This document shows positions 1-8,297 of a DNA stretch of 64,000 nucleotides, piece by piece. The DNA is from Streptomyces brevispora (lineage in GTDB: Bacteria; Actinomycetota; Actinomycetes; Streptomycetales; Streptomycetaceae): NCBI RefSeq assembly GCF_007829885.1, contig NZ_VIWW01000003.1, positions 248,001 through 312,000 of the forward strand, given 5' to 3'. Both the position numbers and the translations under genes were made by a program. Under the pieces are notes generated by a model. That model searched no databases. It was not told the DNA's origin and saw only the letters and a program-made list of their open reading frames with translations. The first letter of the stretch is position 1; the number at the start of each line of letters is the position of its first letter.

Positions 1-1436
1 TCGCCGCCTCCCTCGTGATCTCGGTGCGCATCGGCCGCGGGCTCGTCGTGGAACTGGTCAGCCTCCGCAACAGCGCCCTGGAGATCGCCCGGCGCAAACT
101 GCCCCTGGCGATGCGGCGGCTGCGCGCGGGCGAGGAGCTCGACATCCAGGCCGAGGCCCCGCCGGGGCCCGCCTCCCACGACGAGATCGGGCAGGTCGGA
201 GAGGCCCTCGGCACCGTCCACCGGGCAGCCCTCGGCGCCGCTGTCGAACGGGCCGAACTCGCGGACGGCATCTCCGGCGTCTTCGTCAATCTGGCCCGCC
301 GCAGCCAGGTGCTGGTCCACCGTCAGCTCAACCTCCTGGACAGCATGGAGCGCCGGGCCGACGACCCCGACGAGCTGAGCGACCTCTTCCGCCTCGACCA
401 CCTCACCACCCGGATGCGCAGGCACGCCGAGAGCCTGATCATCCTGTCCGGCGCCGCCCCGGGACGGGCCTGGCGCATGCCCGTGTCCCTGACCGACGTC
501 GTGCGGGCCGCCGTCTCCGAGATCGAGGACTACGCCAGGGTGGAGGTCCGCCGGCTGCCCGACGGCGCGGTGAAGGGGACGGCCGTCGCCGACCTCATCC
601 ACCTGCTCGCCGAACTGGTCGAGAACGCCGCACAGTTCTCACCCCCGCACACCAGGGTGCACATCACCGGCGAACCCGTCGGCAACGGGTACGCGCTGGA
701 GATCGAGGACCGTGGTCTCGGTATGGGACCCGAACTCCTCGCCGAGGCCAACCGGCGCATCGAAGAGGCCGAGGCGCTCGACCTCTTCGACAGCGACCGG
801 CTCGGCCTGTTCGTCGTCAGCCGGCTCGCCGTGCGCCACCGGATCAAGGTCCAGCTGCGTACCTCGCCGTACGGAGGCACAACGGCCGTGGTCCTGCTGC
901 CGACCGCGCTGCTGCAGAGTGCGCTGCCACCGGCCGCGGAGCAGACCGCACTGCGGAGGGACCCGGCCGGGCGTAGCGACGAGCACGAGGGGATCTCCTT
1001 CCCCTCTGCCCCGGGCGCGCGGCCGGAACGGGCCCGGACCACGGCCTTTCCCGCGCCCGTCGCCGTTCCCGCACTGGAGTCCCACACGGGCCCGGAAACC
1101 CGGGTGACCGCGTTGCGCCCGCGGCCCCGCCGGGCGGACGAAACAGGCGATGCCCCGCCTCCGGACGCAGAGCGGGGCGAGGACGACGCCCTGCCCCGCC
1201 GGGTGCGCCAGGCCAGCCTCGTGCCGCAACTGCGCGAGGAGCCAAGGCCCGAACCGCCCCCGTCGGGCAGCCCGGCCGAGGACGCATCCGCAGAGCGCAC
1301 GCCCGAACAGGTCCGGGACCGGATGACCGCCTACCGGGCCGGCTGGGTACGCGGCGGCGGCTTTGGCCCGGAGACACCGGCGCCACCCCCGCGTACCACC
1401 GAACCCCGCCCGCTCACCGAAGGAGACCCCGCATGA
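1..1436 (+). CDS. cvnA: CvnA-type sensor histidine kinase-like ATPase (5' partial)
   Basis: First gene of a conservon (cvn), the Streptomyces operon type whose CvnA-D proteins are thought to form a membrane-associated signalling complex. The 5' end is outside the window; the frame is open from base 3, so about 477 C-terminal residues are seen. They show a HAMP-like linker, a helical segment with NLARRSQVLVHRQL, then a HATPase_c domain with N box ELVENAAQFSPP and G boxes DRGLGMG and LGLFVVSRLA. The last 160 or so residues are rich in Pro, Arg and Glu and look disordered. The stop overlaps the cvnB start (ATGA), which suggests translational coupling. The family call is firm; what it senses is unknown. 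Confidence 0.88.
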   Translation, partial: AASLVISVRIGRGLVVELVSLRNSALEIARRKLPLAMRRLRAGEELDIQAEAPPGPASHDEIGQVGEALGTVHRAALGAAVERAELADGISGVFVNLARRSQVLVHRQLNLLDSMERRADDPDELSDLFRLDHLTTRMRRHAESLIILSGAAPGRAWRMPVSLTDVVRAAVSEIEDYARVEVRRLPDGAVKGTAVADLIHLLAELVENAAQFSPPHTRVHITGEPVGNGYALEIEDRGLGMGPELLAEANRRIEEAEALDLFDSDRLGLFVVSRLAVRHRIKVQLRTSPYGGTTAVVLLPTALLQSALPPAAEQTALRRDPAGRSDEHEGISFPSAPGARPERARTTAFPAPVAVPALESHTGPETRVTALRPRPRRADETGDAPPPDAERGEDDALPRRVRQASLVPQLREEPRPEPPPSGSPAEDASAERTPEQVRDRMTAYRAGWVRGGGFGPETPAPPPRTTEPRPLTEGDPA

Positions 1437-1870
1437 TCGCGAACGAGAGGGCCGGGGTCCGCGGCCGTTCCGGCGAACTGGACTGGCTGCTGGACGATCT
1501 GGTGGCGCGAGCCGGCGAGGTACGGCACGTGGTCGTGCTGTCCGGCGACGGGCTCGCGGTCGGCGCGTCCAGCACGCTGAGCCGCGAGGACGCCGAACAT
1601 CTGGCCGCGGTCGCCTCCGGGTTCCACAGCCTCGCGAAAGGCGCCGGACGCCACTTCAGGGCTGGAGACGTACGCCGGACGATGGTGGAGATGGACGAGG
1701 GGTTCCTGTTCGTCGCCGCCGCGGGGGAGGGGTCCTGCCTCGCCGTGTTCACTACGGCGTTCGCCGATATCGGCATGGTCGCCTACGAGATGGCCCGGCT
1801 CGTCAACCGGGTGGGCGAGCACCTGCGTACCCCGGCACGGTTCGCCGGACACCCGTCGGCAGCTGACTGA
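1433..1870 (+). CDS. cvnB: Roadblock/LC7 domain protein CvnB
   Basis: A 145-residue Roadblock/LC7 protein, the second member of a conservon. In this family CvnB is expected to act with the small GTPase CvnD as an activator-like partner at the membrane. The whole length fits one Roadblock fold: ELDWLLDDLVARAGEVRHVV, then LSGDGLAVGAS and the EDAEHLAAVASGF segment. It starts four bases inside cvnA and is followed by a clear AGGAGG for cvnC. A second, very similar cvnB lies at 12442-12855, next to the only cvnD in the window. Family call is confident; partner choice is not visible from sequence. Confidence 0.9.
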   Translation: MIANERAGVRGRSGELDWLLDDLVARAGEVRHVVVLSGDGLAVGASSTLSREDAEHLAAVASGFHSLAKGAGRHFRAGDVRRTMVEMDEGFLFVAAAGEGSCLAVFTTAFADIGMVAYEMARLVNRVGEHLRTPARFAGHPSAAD

Positions 1871-1886
1871 AGGAGGTTGGGACACC

Positions 1887-2327
1887 TTGTCCGGTACCGA
1901 CGAGGCCCGGGAACACCTCCCGGGCGCCCCCGAGCCGTACGAACTGCCCGGCAGCCAGTGGTACGACGCCGACGCGGGCCCGCTGGTCCGTCCGTACGCC
2001 ATGACCGGCGGCCGGACGGAACCGGGGCCGGGCGGCGCGCACTTCGACCTGATCGCGCTCGTCACCTTCGACGACACCGCGTCCAAGAGCTCGAAGGACG
2101 CGCTGCTCGGGCCGGAACACCGGACCCTGCTGACGCTCTGCCGGACCGAGACCCAGTCGGTCGCGGAACTCTCCGCCGACGCCGATCTGCCGGTCGGCGT
2201 CGTTCGGGTGCTCCTCGGCGACCTGCTCGAATCGGGTTACGTACGGGTCAGCCGCCCCGTGCCGCCTGCGCAGCTGCCCGACGAACGCATCATCCGCGAG
2301 GTGATCACCGGCCTGCGGGCACTCTGA
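1887..2327 (+). CDS. cvnC: DUF742 protein CvnC
   Basis: A 146-residue DUF742 protein, the third conservon member. The family signature YDADAGPLVRPYAMTGGRT is near residue 25. A winged-helix-like part follows: LLTLCRTETQSVAELSADAD, LPVGVVRVLLGDLLESGYV. The DNA-binding-like fold is known for the family, but a target is not. The start is TTG, about ten bases after AGGAGG; no better start is in frame. In most conservons a cvnD GTPase gene follows at once with a short overlap. Here the next gene is a MarR regulator on the opposite strand, so this conservon lacks an adjacent cvnD. Confidence 0.88.
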   Translation: MSGTDEAREHLPGAPEPYELPGSQWYDADAGPLVRPYAMTGGRTEPGPGGAHFDLIALVTFDDTASKSSKDALLGPEHRTLLTLCRTETQSVAELSADADLPVGVVRVLLGDLLESGYVRVSRPVPPAQLPDERIIREVITGLRAL

Positions 2328-2352
2328 GCACCGTCCGACCGGACGCCCCCGC

Positions 2353-2862
2353 TCAGGGCTGCCGCCCGTCCTTGCGCAACTGGGCCAGCTCGTCGTTCAT
2401 GGCGTCCAGGAAGCGCACCACGACCGCCAGTTCGGCCTCGTCGAACTGGCGCCGGGCCGAGTCCGTGCTGTCCGCCAGTGGCATGAAGAAGTCGCGGGCC
2501 ACCGCCTTCGCCGCGGCGGCGTAGTGCAGATGCACCATCCGACGGTCGCTGTTGTCCCGGACCCGCCGGATGTGCCCCGCGCGCTCCAGGCGGTCCAGAC
2601 ACGCTGTCACCGCGCCTGAGGTGAGGTCGAGCTGTTCACGCAGTCTCCCCGGAGTCATGGCCGCCCCCGTCCCGGTGCGCTCGGCGTCGAGGATCGCGAT
2701 GAGCGCCTGCACATCCGTGGGATGCAGGCCCTGGGACTGGGCGAACTCGTGGGCGATGCGATTGAACTCGCTGTTCATCCGGCGCAGCAGGACAGCGAAC
2801 GACTGGAGCCCGGTGGGTCCGTCGTCCATGCCTCTGTCCGGGCCTCTGTCTGCGGTGCGCAT
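2353..2862 (-). CDS. MarR-family transcriptional regulator
   Basis: A 169-residue winged-helix regulator. LHPTDVQALIAILDAE leads into the recognition segment TPGRLREQLDLTSGAVTACL, then the wing RRVRDNSDRRMVHLHY and a C-terminal dimerisation helix, the usual MarR order and length. It diverges from the MMPL exporter gene at 2944, and a perfect palindrome lies between them, so it most likely represses itself and the exporter until a ligand binds. The start is uncertain: ATG at 2862 sits only one base after GGAGG, and a second ATG at 2829 would give a protein 11 residues shorter. A reading frame continues far upstream on this strand but is antisense to the exporter and is not real. Confidence 0.87.
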   Translation of the reverse strand: MRTADRGPDRGMDDGPTGLQSFAVLLRRMNSEFNRIAHEFAQSQGLHPTDVQALIAILDAERTGTGAAMTPGRLREQLDLTSGAVTACLDRLERAGHIRRVRDNSDRRMVHLHYAAAAKAVARDFFMPLADSTDSARRQFDEAELAVVVRFLDAMNDELAQLRKDGRQP

Positions 2863-2877
2863 ACCTCCAGAGTAATA

Positions 2878-2912
2878 TCTCTCAATCATTGAGATAATGA
2901 ATGATTGAGAGA
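2878..2912. promoter_or_regulatory. Palindromic operator between MarR and MMPL genes
   Basis: A perfect 13-bp inverted repeat: TCTCTCAATCATT at 2878-2890 and AATGATTGAGAGA at 2900-2912, with a 9-base spacer. The left arm also takes part in a second palindrome, TCTCAATCATTGAGA at 2880-2894 (7-1-7). MarR dimers bind palindromes of this size. The site is 16 bases from the MarR start and 31 bases from the exporter start, so a bound dimer could block both promoters. That the adjacent MarR binds it is inference from position. Confidence 0.75.
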
Positions 2913-2943
2913 CCGTGATCGTGCACCGACCTCTGGGGAAGCA

Positions 2944-5058
2944 ATGAAGCCCGTACCGCGGCACCGCATCGTCCGTTGGCTGGTGCCCGTGGCCCTGCTC
3001 GTCGTCTGGCTCGGCATCGGCGGGACGCTGGGCCCGTACGCCGGAAAGCTCGGCGAGGTGTCCACGAACGACCAGGCCGCGTTCCTGCCGCGCAGCGCGG
3101 AGTCGACGAAGGTGTCCGAGGCCCAGAAGGAGTTCCAGCGGTCCGGAACCGTACCCGCGATCGTCGTCTGGACAAGCGAGCGGGGCCCGCTCCCGGCGGG
3201 TGCTCAGGCCGCGTCCACCCGGGCACTCGCCTCCCTGGCCGGGGTGCCGGGAGTCGTCGGAACGCCTTCGCCCGCACTGCCTTCCGAGGGCGGCGAGGCG
3301 CTCTCCGGTGTCGTGCAACTCAGCTCCGGCCTGGGGGACGCACTGCCCGGCACGCTCGACCGGGTACGTGAGGCAGCAGGTACGGTGGCGGGCACCACGG
3401 CAGGGATCGCCGGACCCGCGGCCAGCCAGGCCGACCTCAAGGACGCCTTCGCCGGGATCGACGGGCTGCTGCTGGGCGTCGCACTCGCCGCAGTGCTGGT
3501 GATCCTGCTTCTCGTCTACCGAAGTCTGCTGCTGCCGTTCCTGATCATCTTCAGCTCCGTCCTCGCCCTCGGACTCGCCTGCGCGATCGTCTACGTCCTC
3601 GCGGACCACGACGTCGTGCGTGTGGACGGCCAGGTCCAGGGCATTCTGTCGATTCTGGTGATCGGCGCGGCCACCGACTACGCGCTGCTGCTCACCGCAC
3701 GCTTCCGCGAGGAGCTCACCCGGCACGGCGACCGCACGGCCGCGGCCGTAGCCGCGCTGCGCCGCTCCTTCGGGGCCGTCACCGCGAGCGCCGCAACCGT
3801 GGCCCTCGGCCTGCTCGCGCTGCTGCTGAGCGATCTGACGAACAACCGGGCGCTCGGCCCGGTGGGGGCCATCGGCATCGTCTGCGCGGTGCTGAGCACA
3901 CTGACCTTCCTGCCGGCGGTGCTGGTCCTGTGCGGCCGGGCCGCCTACTGGCCGGCGAAACCGCGCCCGGCGGACGAGGCGGCCGGGGGACACGGCATCT
4001 GGCGACGGGTCGCGGCCCGAGTCGACCGCACCCCGCGCAAGGTCTGGATCTCCACCTCCCTGGTCCTGGTCGCCTGTGCGGCGTTCGCGCCCACGCTGAA
4101 GTCGCAGGGCGTACCGCTGGACGAGATCTTCGTGAACGACGCCCCGTCCGTCTCGGCGCAGGCCACCCTGGGGAAGCACTTCCCGGGCGGATCGGGCAAC
4201 CCCGCGGTCGTCGTCGCCAACAGTGCCCGCGCCGCCGAGGTGACCGCTGCGGCCGAGGGGACGCGAGGTGTCGCCTCCGCGGCACCCGTGACGGCTTCCG
4301 GACGGCCGGGTGGCGGTCCGCCCGTCGTGGTGGACGGCCGCGTGCGCATCGACGCAACGCTGACGGACGCCGCGGACAGTGATGCGGCCAAGGCCACGAT
4401 CCAGCGCCTGCGCACCGCCGTGCACGCGATCCCGGGAGCCGACGCGCTCGTCGGCGGTTACACCGCGCAGCAGTACGACACCCAGCAGACGGCCGGGCAC
4501 GACCGCGGCGTCATCGTGCCGGTGGTGCTCGCCATCATTCTGGTGATCCTGATGGGGCTGCTGCGATCCGTGCTGATCCCGGTCCTGCTGGTGGCCACCG
4601 TGGGGCTCAACTTCCTGGCGACCCTGGGCGTTTCGGCGCTGGTCTTCAAGCATGCCTTCGGGTTCAGCGGAACGGATGCCTCCGTGCCGCTGTACGGGTT
4701 CGTCTTCCTGGTGGCCCTTGGCGTGGACTACAACATCTTTCTGATGTCGCGTGTCCGGGAGGAGGCGTTGGCGCACGGGGCCCGGCAGGGCGTACTGCGC
4801 GGACTGGTCAGCACGGGCGGGGTGATCACCTCGGCGGGGGTGGTGCTGGCCGCCACGTTTGCCGCGCTGATCGTCATTCCGCTGGCGTTCCTCGCTCAGA
4901 TCGCCTTCATCGTGGCCTTCGGCGTGCTCCTGGACACCCTGGTGGTGCGTTCACTGCTCGCGCCGGCGCTGGTCGTGGACATCGGTCCGAAGGCCTGGTG
5001 GCCCAGTGCGATCAGTCGCAGCGGGACGAAGGCGCCGGGAGCCGCCGGGCTCCGGTGA
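2944..5058 (+). CDS. MMPL-family RND transporter
   Basis: A 704-residue inner-membrane exporter of the MMPL group in the RND superfamily, which uses proton influx to move lipids or hydrophobic compounds. There is one transmembrane segment at the N-terminus (about residues 9-29), an extracytoplasmic loop, a bundle of hydrophobic helices at about 160-340, then the same arrangement repeated. Each half has the proton-relay GxxxDY motif: Asp245 in GAATDYALLL and Asp595 in LGVDYNIFLM. ATG 2944 was chosen because it follows GGGGAAG and begins the normal family N-terminus; upstream in-frame codons run into the operator. It is probably repressed by the divergent MarR. The substrate cannot be told. Confidence 0.92.
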   Translation: MKPVPRHRIVRWLVPVALLVVWLGIGGTLGPYAGKLGEVSTNDQAAFLPRSAESTKVSEAQKEFQRSGTVPAIVVWTSERGPLPAGAQAASTRALASLAGVPGVVGTPSPALPSEGGEALSGVVQLSSGLGDALPGTLDRVREAAGTVAGTTAGIAGPAASQADLKDAFAGIDGLLLGVALAAVLVILLLVYRSLLLPFLIIFSSVLALGLACAIVYVLADHDVVRVDGQVQGILSILVIGAATDYALLLTARFREELTRHGDRTAAAVAALRRSFGAVTASAATVALGLLALLLSDLTNNRALGPVGAIGIVCAVLSTLTFLPAVLVLCGRAAYWPAKPRPADEAAGGHGIWRRVAARVDRTPRKVWISTSLVLVACAAFAPTLKSQGVPLDEIFVNDAPSVSAQATLGKHFPGGSGNPAVVVANSARAAEVTAAAEGTRGVASAAPVTASGRPGGGPPVVVDGRVRIDATLTDAADSDAAKATIQRLRTAVHAIPGADALVGGYTAQQYDTQQTAGHDRGVIVPVVLAIILVILMGLLRSVLIPVLLVATVGLNFLATLGVSALVFKHAFGFSGTDASVPLYGFVFLVALGVDYNIFLMSRVREEALAHGARQGVLRGLVSTGGVITSAGVVLAATFAALIVIPLAFLAQIAFIVAFGVLLDTLVVRSLLAPALVVDIGPKAWWPSAISRSGTKAPGAAGLR

Positions 5059-5064
5059 AGCGGA

Positions 5065-5113
5065 ACGGGTCCCGGTCCGCGCTCCGTATGCCGGAGTGCG
5101 GACCGGGACCCGT
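5065..5113. terminator. Bidirectional terminator hairpin
   Basis: A perfect 16-bp stem (5065-5080 with 5098-5113) is extended inward by a G-T pair and CTCCG/CGGAG around a five-base loop, about 22 paired positions in all. It lies seven bases after the MMPL stop and 28 bases before the stop of the convergent terD-like gene, so it can end both transcripts. There is no U-tract, as is common in Streptomyces. Confidence 0.85.
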
Positions 5114-5140
5114 GCAGATCCGGTTCACGGCAGCGATAGG

Positions 5141-5716
5141 TCAGACGTTGACGCCGTAGTCGGACGCGATACCCGCCAGGCCGGAGGCGTACCCCTGGCC
5201 GACCGCGCGGAACTTCCACTCCGCTCCGTGCCGGTACAGCTCGCCGAACACCATCGCCGTCTCCGTCGACGCGTCCTCGCTCAGGTCGTAGCGGGCGAGC
5301 TCCACGCCGTTGGCCCGGTTCACCACACGGATGAAGGCGTTGCGCACCTGGCCGAAACTCTGCCCCCGGCTCTGCGCGTCATGGATGGAGACCGGGAAGA
5401 CGATCTTCGCGACATCCGCAGGGACGCCCGCCAGGTCCACATTGATGGACTCGTCGTCGCCCTCGCCCTCGCCCGTCAGATTGTCACCGGTGTGCTGGAC
5501 GGAACCGTCCGGGCTGTTGAGGTTGTTGTAGAAGACGAAGTGCTGGTCGGAGAGGACCTTGCCGCTCTCCGAGCACAGCAGTGCGCTGGCGTCGAGGTCG
5601 TGATCGGCGCCCGTCGTCGTCCGTACGTCCCAGCCCAGGCCGACCGTCACCGCGGTCAGGCCGGGCGCCTCCTTCGACAAGGAGACGTTGCCGCCCTTGG
5701 CCAGGGTCACACCCAT
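5141..5716 (-). CDS. TerD-family calcium-binding stress protein
   Basis: A 191-residue cytoplasmic protein of the TerD/TerE family (tellurite-resistance and general stress proteins that bind calcium). It opens with the family signature [18 protein letters not shown], has the Ca-binding strand [10 protein letters not shown] and [19 protein letters not shown], and ends in [15 protein letters not shown]. Length is typical. ATG 5716 is preceded by GGAGGAAGTTC, a good ribosome site; the frame extends upstream but the family N-terminus is at this Met. Streptomyces carry many TerD paralogues and this one stands alone, without terA-C or terZ genes. Its physiological role cannot be narrowed further. 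Confidence 0.95.
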   Translation of the reverse strand: MGVTLAKGGNVSLSKEAPGLTAVTVGLGWDVRTTTGADHDLDASALLCSESGKVLSDQHFVFYNNLNSPDGSVQHTGDNLTGEGEGDDESINVDLAGVPADVAKIVFPVSIHDAQSRGQSFGQVRNAFIRVVNRANGVELARYDLSEDASTETAMVFGELYRHGAEWKFRAVGQGYASGLAGIASDYGVNV

Positions 5717-5874
5717 GAACTTCCTCCAATGATTCAATGATCCGCCGATCGGCACTACTTCTGATCAGCGCTTCTTCGGCCGTCACCGAGTTGAACGACG
5801 GCCCTGCCCTCAGGGTTCCCTGATTGCGCAAGCCATGAAGTGGCGAGCCGGTGCGGCGATTGCGGCCGCGCCGC

Positions 5875-6039
5875 TCACCGAGGAGACTCCTCCTTCATGG
5901 CCTTCGCCTCACTCTTCAGGATCCGCATGGATTTGCCCAGGGCGCGGGCGGTGTCCGGCAGCTTCTTCGAGCCGAACAGCATCAGCACGACGATCGCGAC
6001 GATCACCAGGTGCCAGGGTTCGAGGCCGTTGCGCAGCAT
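5875..6039 (-). CDS. tatA: Sec-independent protein translocase TatA (short form)
   Basis: A 54-residue protein translated by hand. It starts [18 protein letters not shown], which is the single TatA membrane helix, followed by [19 protein letters not shown], the FG hinge and amphipathic helix of TatA. The charged tail is short ([15 protein letters not shown]). TatA oligomers form the translocation channel of the twin-arginine pathway with TatB and TatC. A GTG at 6048 in the same frame is an alternative start. It is much shorter than the usual 85-100-residue Streptomyces TatA and has no tatC beside it, so it is probably an extra TatA copy. Confidence 0.85.
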   Translation of the reverse strand: MLRNGLEPWHLVIVAIVVLMLFGSKKLPDTARALGKSMRILKSEAKAMKEESPR

Positions 6040-6233
6040 GCGCTTCACGCCCTTTCTTCGGGTGTCTTCCGGTCAATGTTTCCGGCAGGCATTTGTGGAC
6101 AGCGGATCGGACCGACGATGGACGGGTCCGGTGATCCATCCGGGCGAAAACACTTGCTACATTGCGCAACTGTACAACCATGTGTGTGCGGTGCGAGTCC
6201 GACTGCATGGAAGCCGGACGAACGGGGTGGCCA

Positions 6234-7718
6234 ATGGCAGGCAGTCACAAGGCGGCAGCGGCAGGGGGACGGAGGAGTCGTCTGCGGCGGACGGCCCTGT
6301 TCGGGCTCTCCTTCCTGGTACTGCTGGTCGCCGGAGTCGGTTGGGGGTACCTCAAACTGACCGGCAGCATCGACACATTCAGCGCCGACGGAGTGTCGGG
6401 CGACCGGCCGCCCGACACGTCCAAAGGACAGAACGTCCTTGTCATCGGGTCGGACTCACGATCGGGCGCCAACAGCGGGCTCGGCGGTGGCACGGGCGAC
6501 GTCGGGCGCTCCGACACCGCGTTCCTGCTGCATGTCTACGCCGACCACAAGCATGCCGTCGCCGTGTCCATCCCCCGCGACACACTCGTCGACATTCCGG
6601 CCTGCAAAATGCCCGACGGCAGCTGGACGACCCCGCAGCACCACACCATCTTCAACGCGGCGTTCTCGGTGGGGGAGACGGCCGAGGGCAACCCCGCCTG
6701 CACCCAGAACACGGTCGAACACCTCACCGGCCTGCGTGTCGACCACACCATCGTGGTCGACTTCGCAGGCTTCTCCGCGCTGACCTCGGCCGTCGGAGGA
6801 GTGCCCGTCTGTCTGCCGAAGGACATCTACCAGCGCGATCTGAACCCCAAGCGAACCACCCGGGGAACCCTGGTCCTCGCCAAGGGCCCGCAGTCGGTCT
6901 CCGGACAGCGGGCACTCGACTACGTACGGATCCGGCACGGCATCGGCGACGGCTCCGACATAGGGCGCATCAAGCGGCAGCAGGCCTTCGTCGGTTCCCT
7001 CGTGAAGGAGGTCAAGTCCCGTGGCCTGAGCCCCACCACCCTGCTGCCGCTCGCCAACGCGGCGACCGACGCGATGACCGTGGACCCGGGGCTCGGATCG
7101 GCCGACCGGCTGCTGTCGTTCGCCATGTCGATGAAGAACGTCGACCTGCACAACACGAAGTTCGTCACCGTCCCCTGGCGCTACCAGGGCGCCCGCGTCG
7201 CGATCGTGGAACCGGACGCCGGCGCGCTGTGGGCGTCCCTGAAGGCCGACCGCACACTCGACGGCCAGAACGCCGCAGGCAAGGCGGGAGGAGACGGCCC
7301 GGCCACCGCATCCGGCGGGGCGTCGCCCTCTGCCACCGCTCCCGTCTCCGGCACGGGCATCGACGTGGCCGTCTACAACGGCACCACCGTGACCGGACTC
7401 GCGGCCGACGCGGCGAAGCTCCTGCGCTCGCACGGCTTCACCGTCACCGGCACGGCCACCGCGAACTCCCAGGACCAGACCCACACCCTCGTCACCTACG
7501 GCCCGGGCCTGCGGGACAAGGCCGAGACCACGGCCCGGCTCTTCGCGGGAGCGCGGACCACGGAGTCGGCCGCCGCCGGAATCCAGGTGATTGTCGGCAG
7601 CGACTACGCCGACAACCCCGCAGCCGCCCCCGCGACATCCGACGCAGTGCCGTCCGCCGTAGCCGACGAAGCCCGCTCGGCCGACGACGACCCCTGCAGC
7701 AACCTGTCGTACGGCTGA
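6234..7718 (+). CDS. LCP (LytR-CpsA-Psr) family envelope protein with LytR_C domain
   Basis: A 494-residue membrane-anchored protein of the LCP family, which attaches teichoic acids or other glycopolymers to peptidoglycan from lipid-linked precursors. A short basic cytoplasmic tail is followed by one transmembrane helix (ALFGLSFLVLLVAGVGWGYL). The LCP domain shows NVLVIGSDSR, GRSDTAFLLHV, the phosphate-binding SIPRDTLVDIP, and VDFAGFSALTSAVGGVPV and DYVRIRHG. A linker leads to a LytR_C domain (IDVAVYNGTTVTGLAADAA). ATG 6234 follows GGGGTGG; an ATG at 6207 in frame is possible. Two Cys-containing segments in the extracellular part could form disulfides. Confidence 0.93.
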   Translation: MAGSHKAAAAGGRRSRLRRTALFGLSFLVLLVAGVGWGYLKLTGSIDTFSADGVSGDRPPDTSKGQNVLVIGSDSRSGANSGLGGGTGDVGRSDTAFLLHVYADHKHAVAVSIPRDTLVDIPACKMPDGSWTTPQHHTIFNAAFSVGETAEGNPACTQNTVEHLTGLRVDHTIVVDFAGFSALTSAVGGVPVCLPKDIYQRDLNPKRTTRGTLVLAKGPQSVSGQRALDYVRIRHGIGDGSDIGRIKRQQAFVGSLVKEVKSRGLSPTTLLPLANAATDAMTVDPGLGSADRLLSFAMSMKNVDLHNTKFVTVPWRYQGARVAIVEPDAGALWASLKADRTLDGQNAAGKAGGDGPATASGGASPSATAPVSGTGIDVAVYNGTTVTGLAADAAKLLRSHGFTVTGTATANSQDQTHTLVTYGPGLRDKAETTARLFAGARTTESAAAGIQVIVGSDYADNPAAAPATSDAVPSAVADEARSADDDPCSNLSYG

Positions 7719-7787
7719 GCCGCTGCGGACGGCTCAGCGGCTGTCGGGTGACCTGCGATCCGGCGGACGGAGGCCACCGGCAGCCTC

Positions 7788-8297
7788 TCAGACCGACGGC
7801 CCGGCCGTCCGCAGCTGCAAAGAGGGGTGGTGCCGGGGCGGCGCGAACCCGAACGACTCGTACAGACCTGCCCCGTCCCCGGTGGCGTTGAGACTGACCA
7901 CCGCACACGCGTCTCCTGCTCGAACCAGGCGAGCAGCGCGTCAAGACAGGCCCGGGCATGGCCCAGCCGGCGCCGCCGCGGATCGGTGCTCACGTTGGAC
8001 ACGTGACCCTGCAGCCCGCTCGAGCCGACCGCGCACGACACCACGCCCAGTTCGGTGTTGTCGACCAGGAACGCGGCGAACTCATCCGGCCGCGGCATCC
8101 GGTCGGCGAACCACTGCGCCGAGGCGGCGCGCCACGGAGCGCGGTCGTCACCGGTGGCCATCCCCCTGTCGGCCGGCATCAGCGCGCATCCGCACCAGCG
8201 CCGGAACATCGTCGAGGGTGGCGCGGCGTACACGTACCGGCCGGCCGTGAGCGGTTCCCGTGCCGGAATCCGCGCGGTCGTTGTCCGCCGTGGCCAT
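7788..8297 (-). pseudogene. GNAT N-acetyltransferase, two frameshifts
   Basis: Reading from ATG 8297 gives a normal GNAT N-terminus (VRVRRATLDDVPALVRMR). Near 8190 the frame must change to continue with ALMPADRGMATGDDRAPW; the DNA looks two bases short within a GC repeat there. The middle part carries the CoA-binding pattern (STDPRRRRLGHARACLDALL). Near 7905 a second change, one base short, is needed to reach VVSLNATGDGAGLYESFGF and the stop at 7788. The start codon shares one base with the MgtA stop (TGATG), so it was the last gene of the ArsR-MgtA operon. Either it is a real pseudogene or the assembly has two errors. Confidence 0.72.

Noticed and set aside
2353-4776. A continuous 807-codon minus-strand frame that contains the MarR gene
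   Set aside because: Only its last 169 codons (from 2862) are the regulator. The rest is antisense to the MMPL gene and reads as low-complexity Arg/Gly/Gln-rich sequence, typical of high-GC antisense frames.
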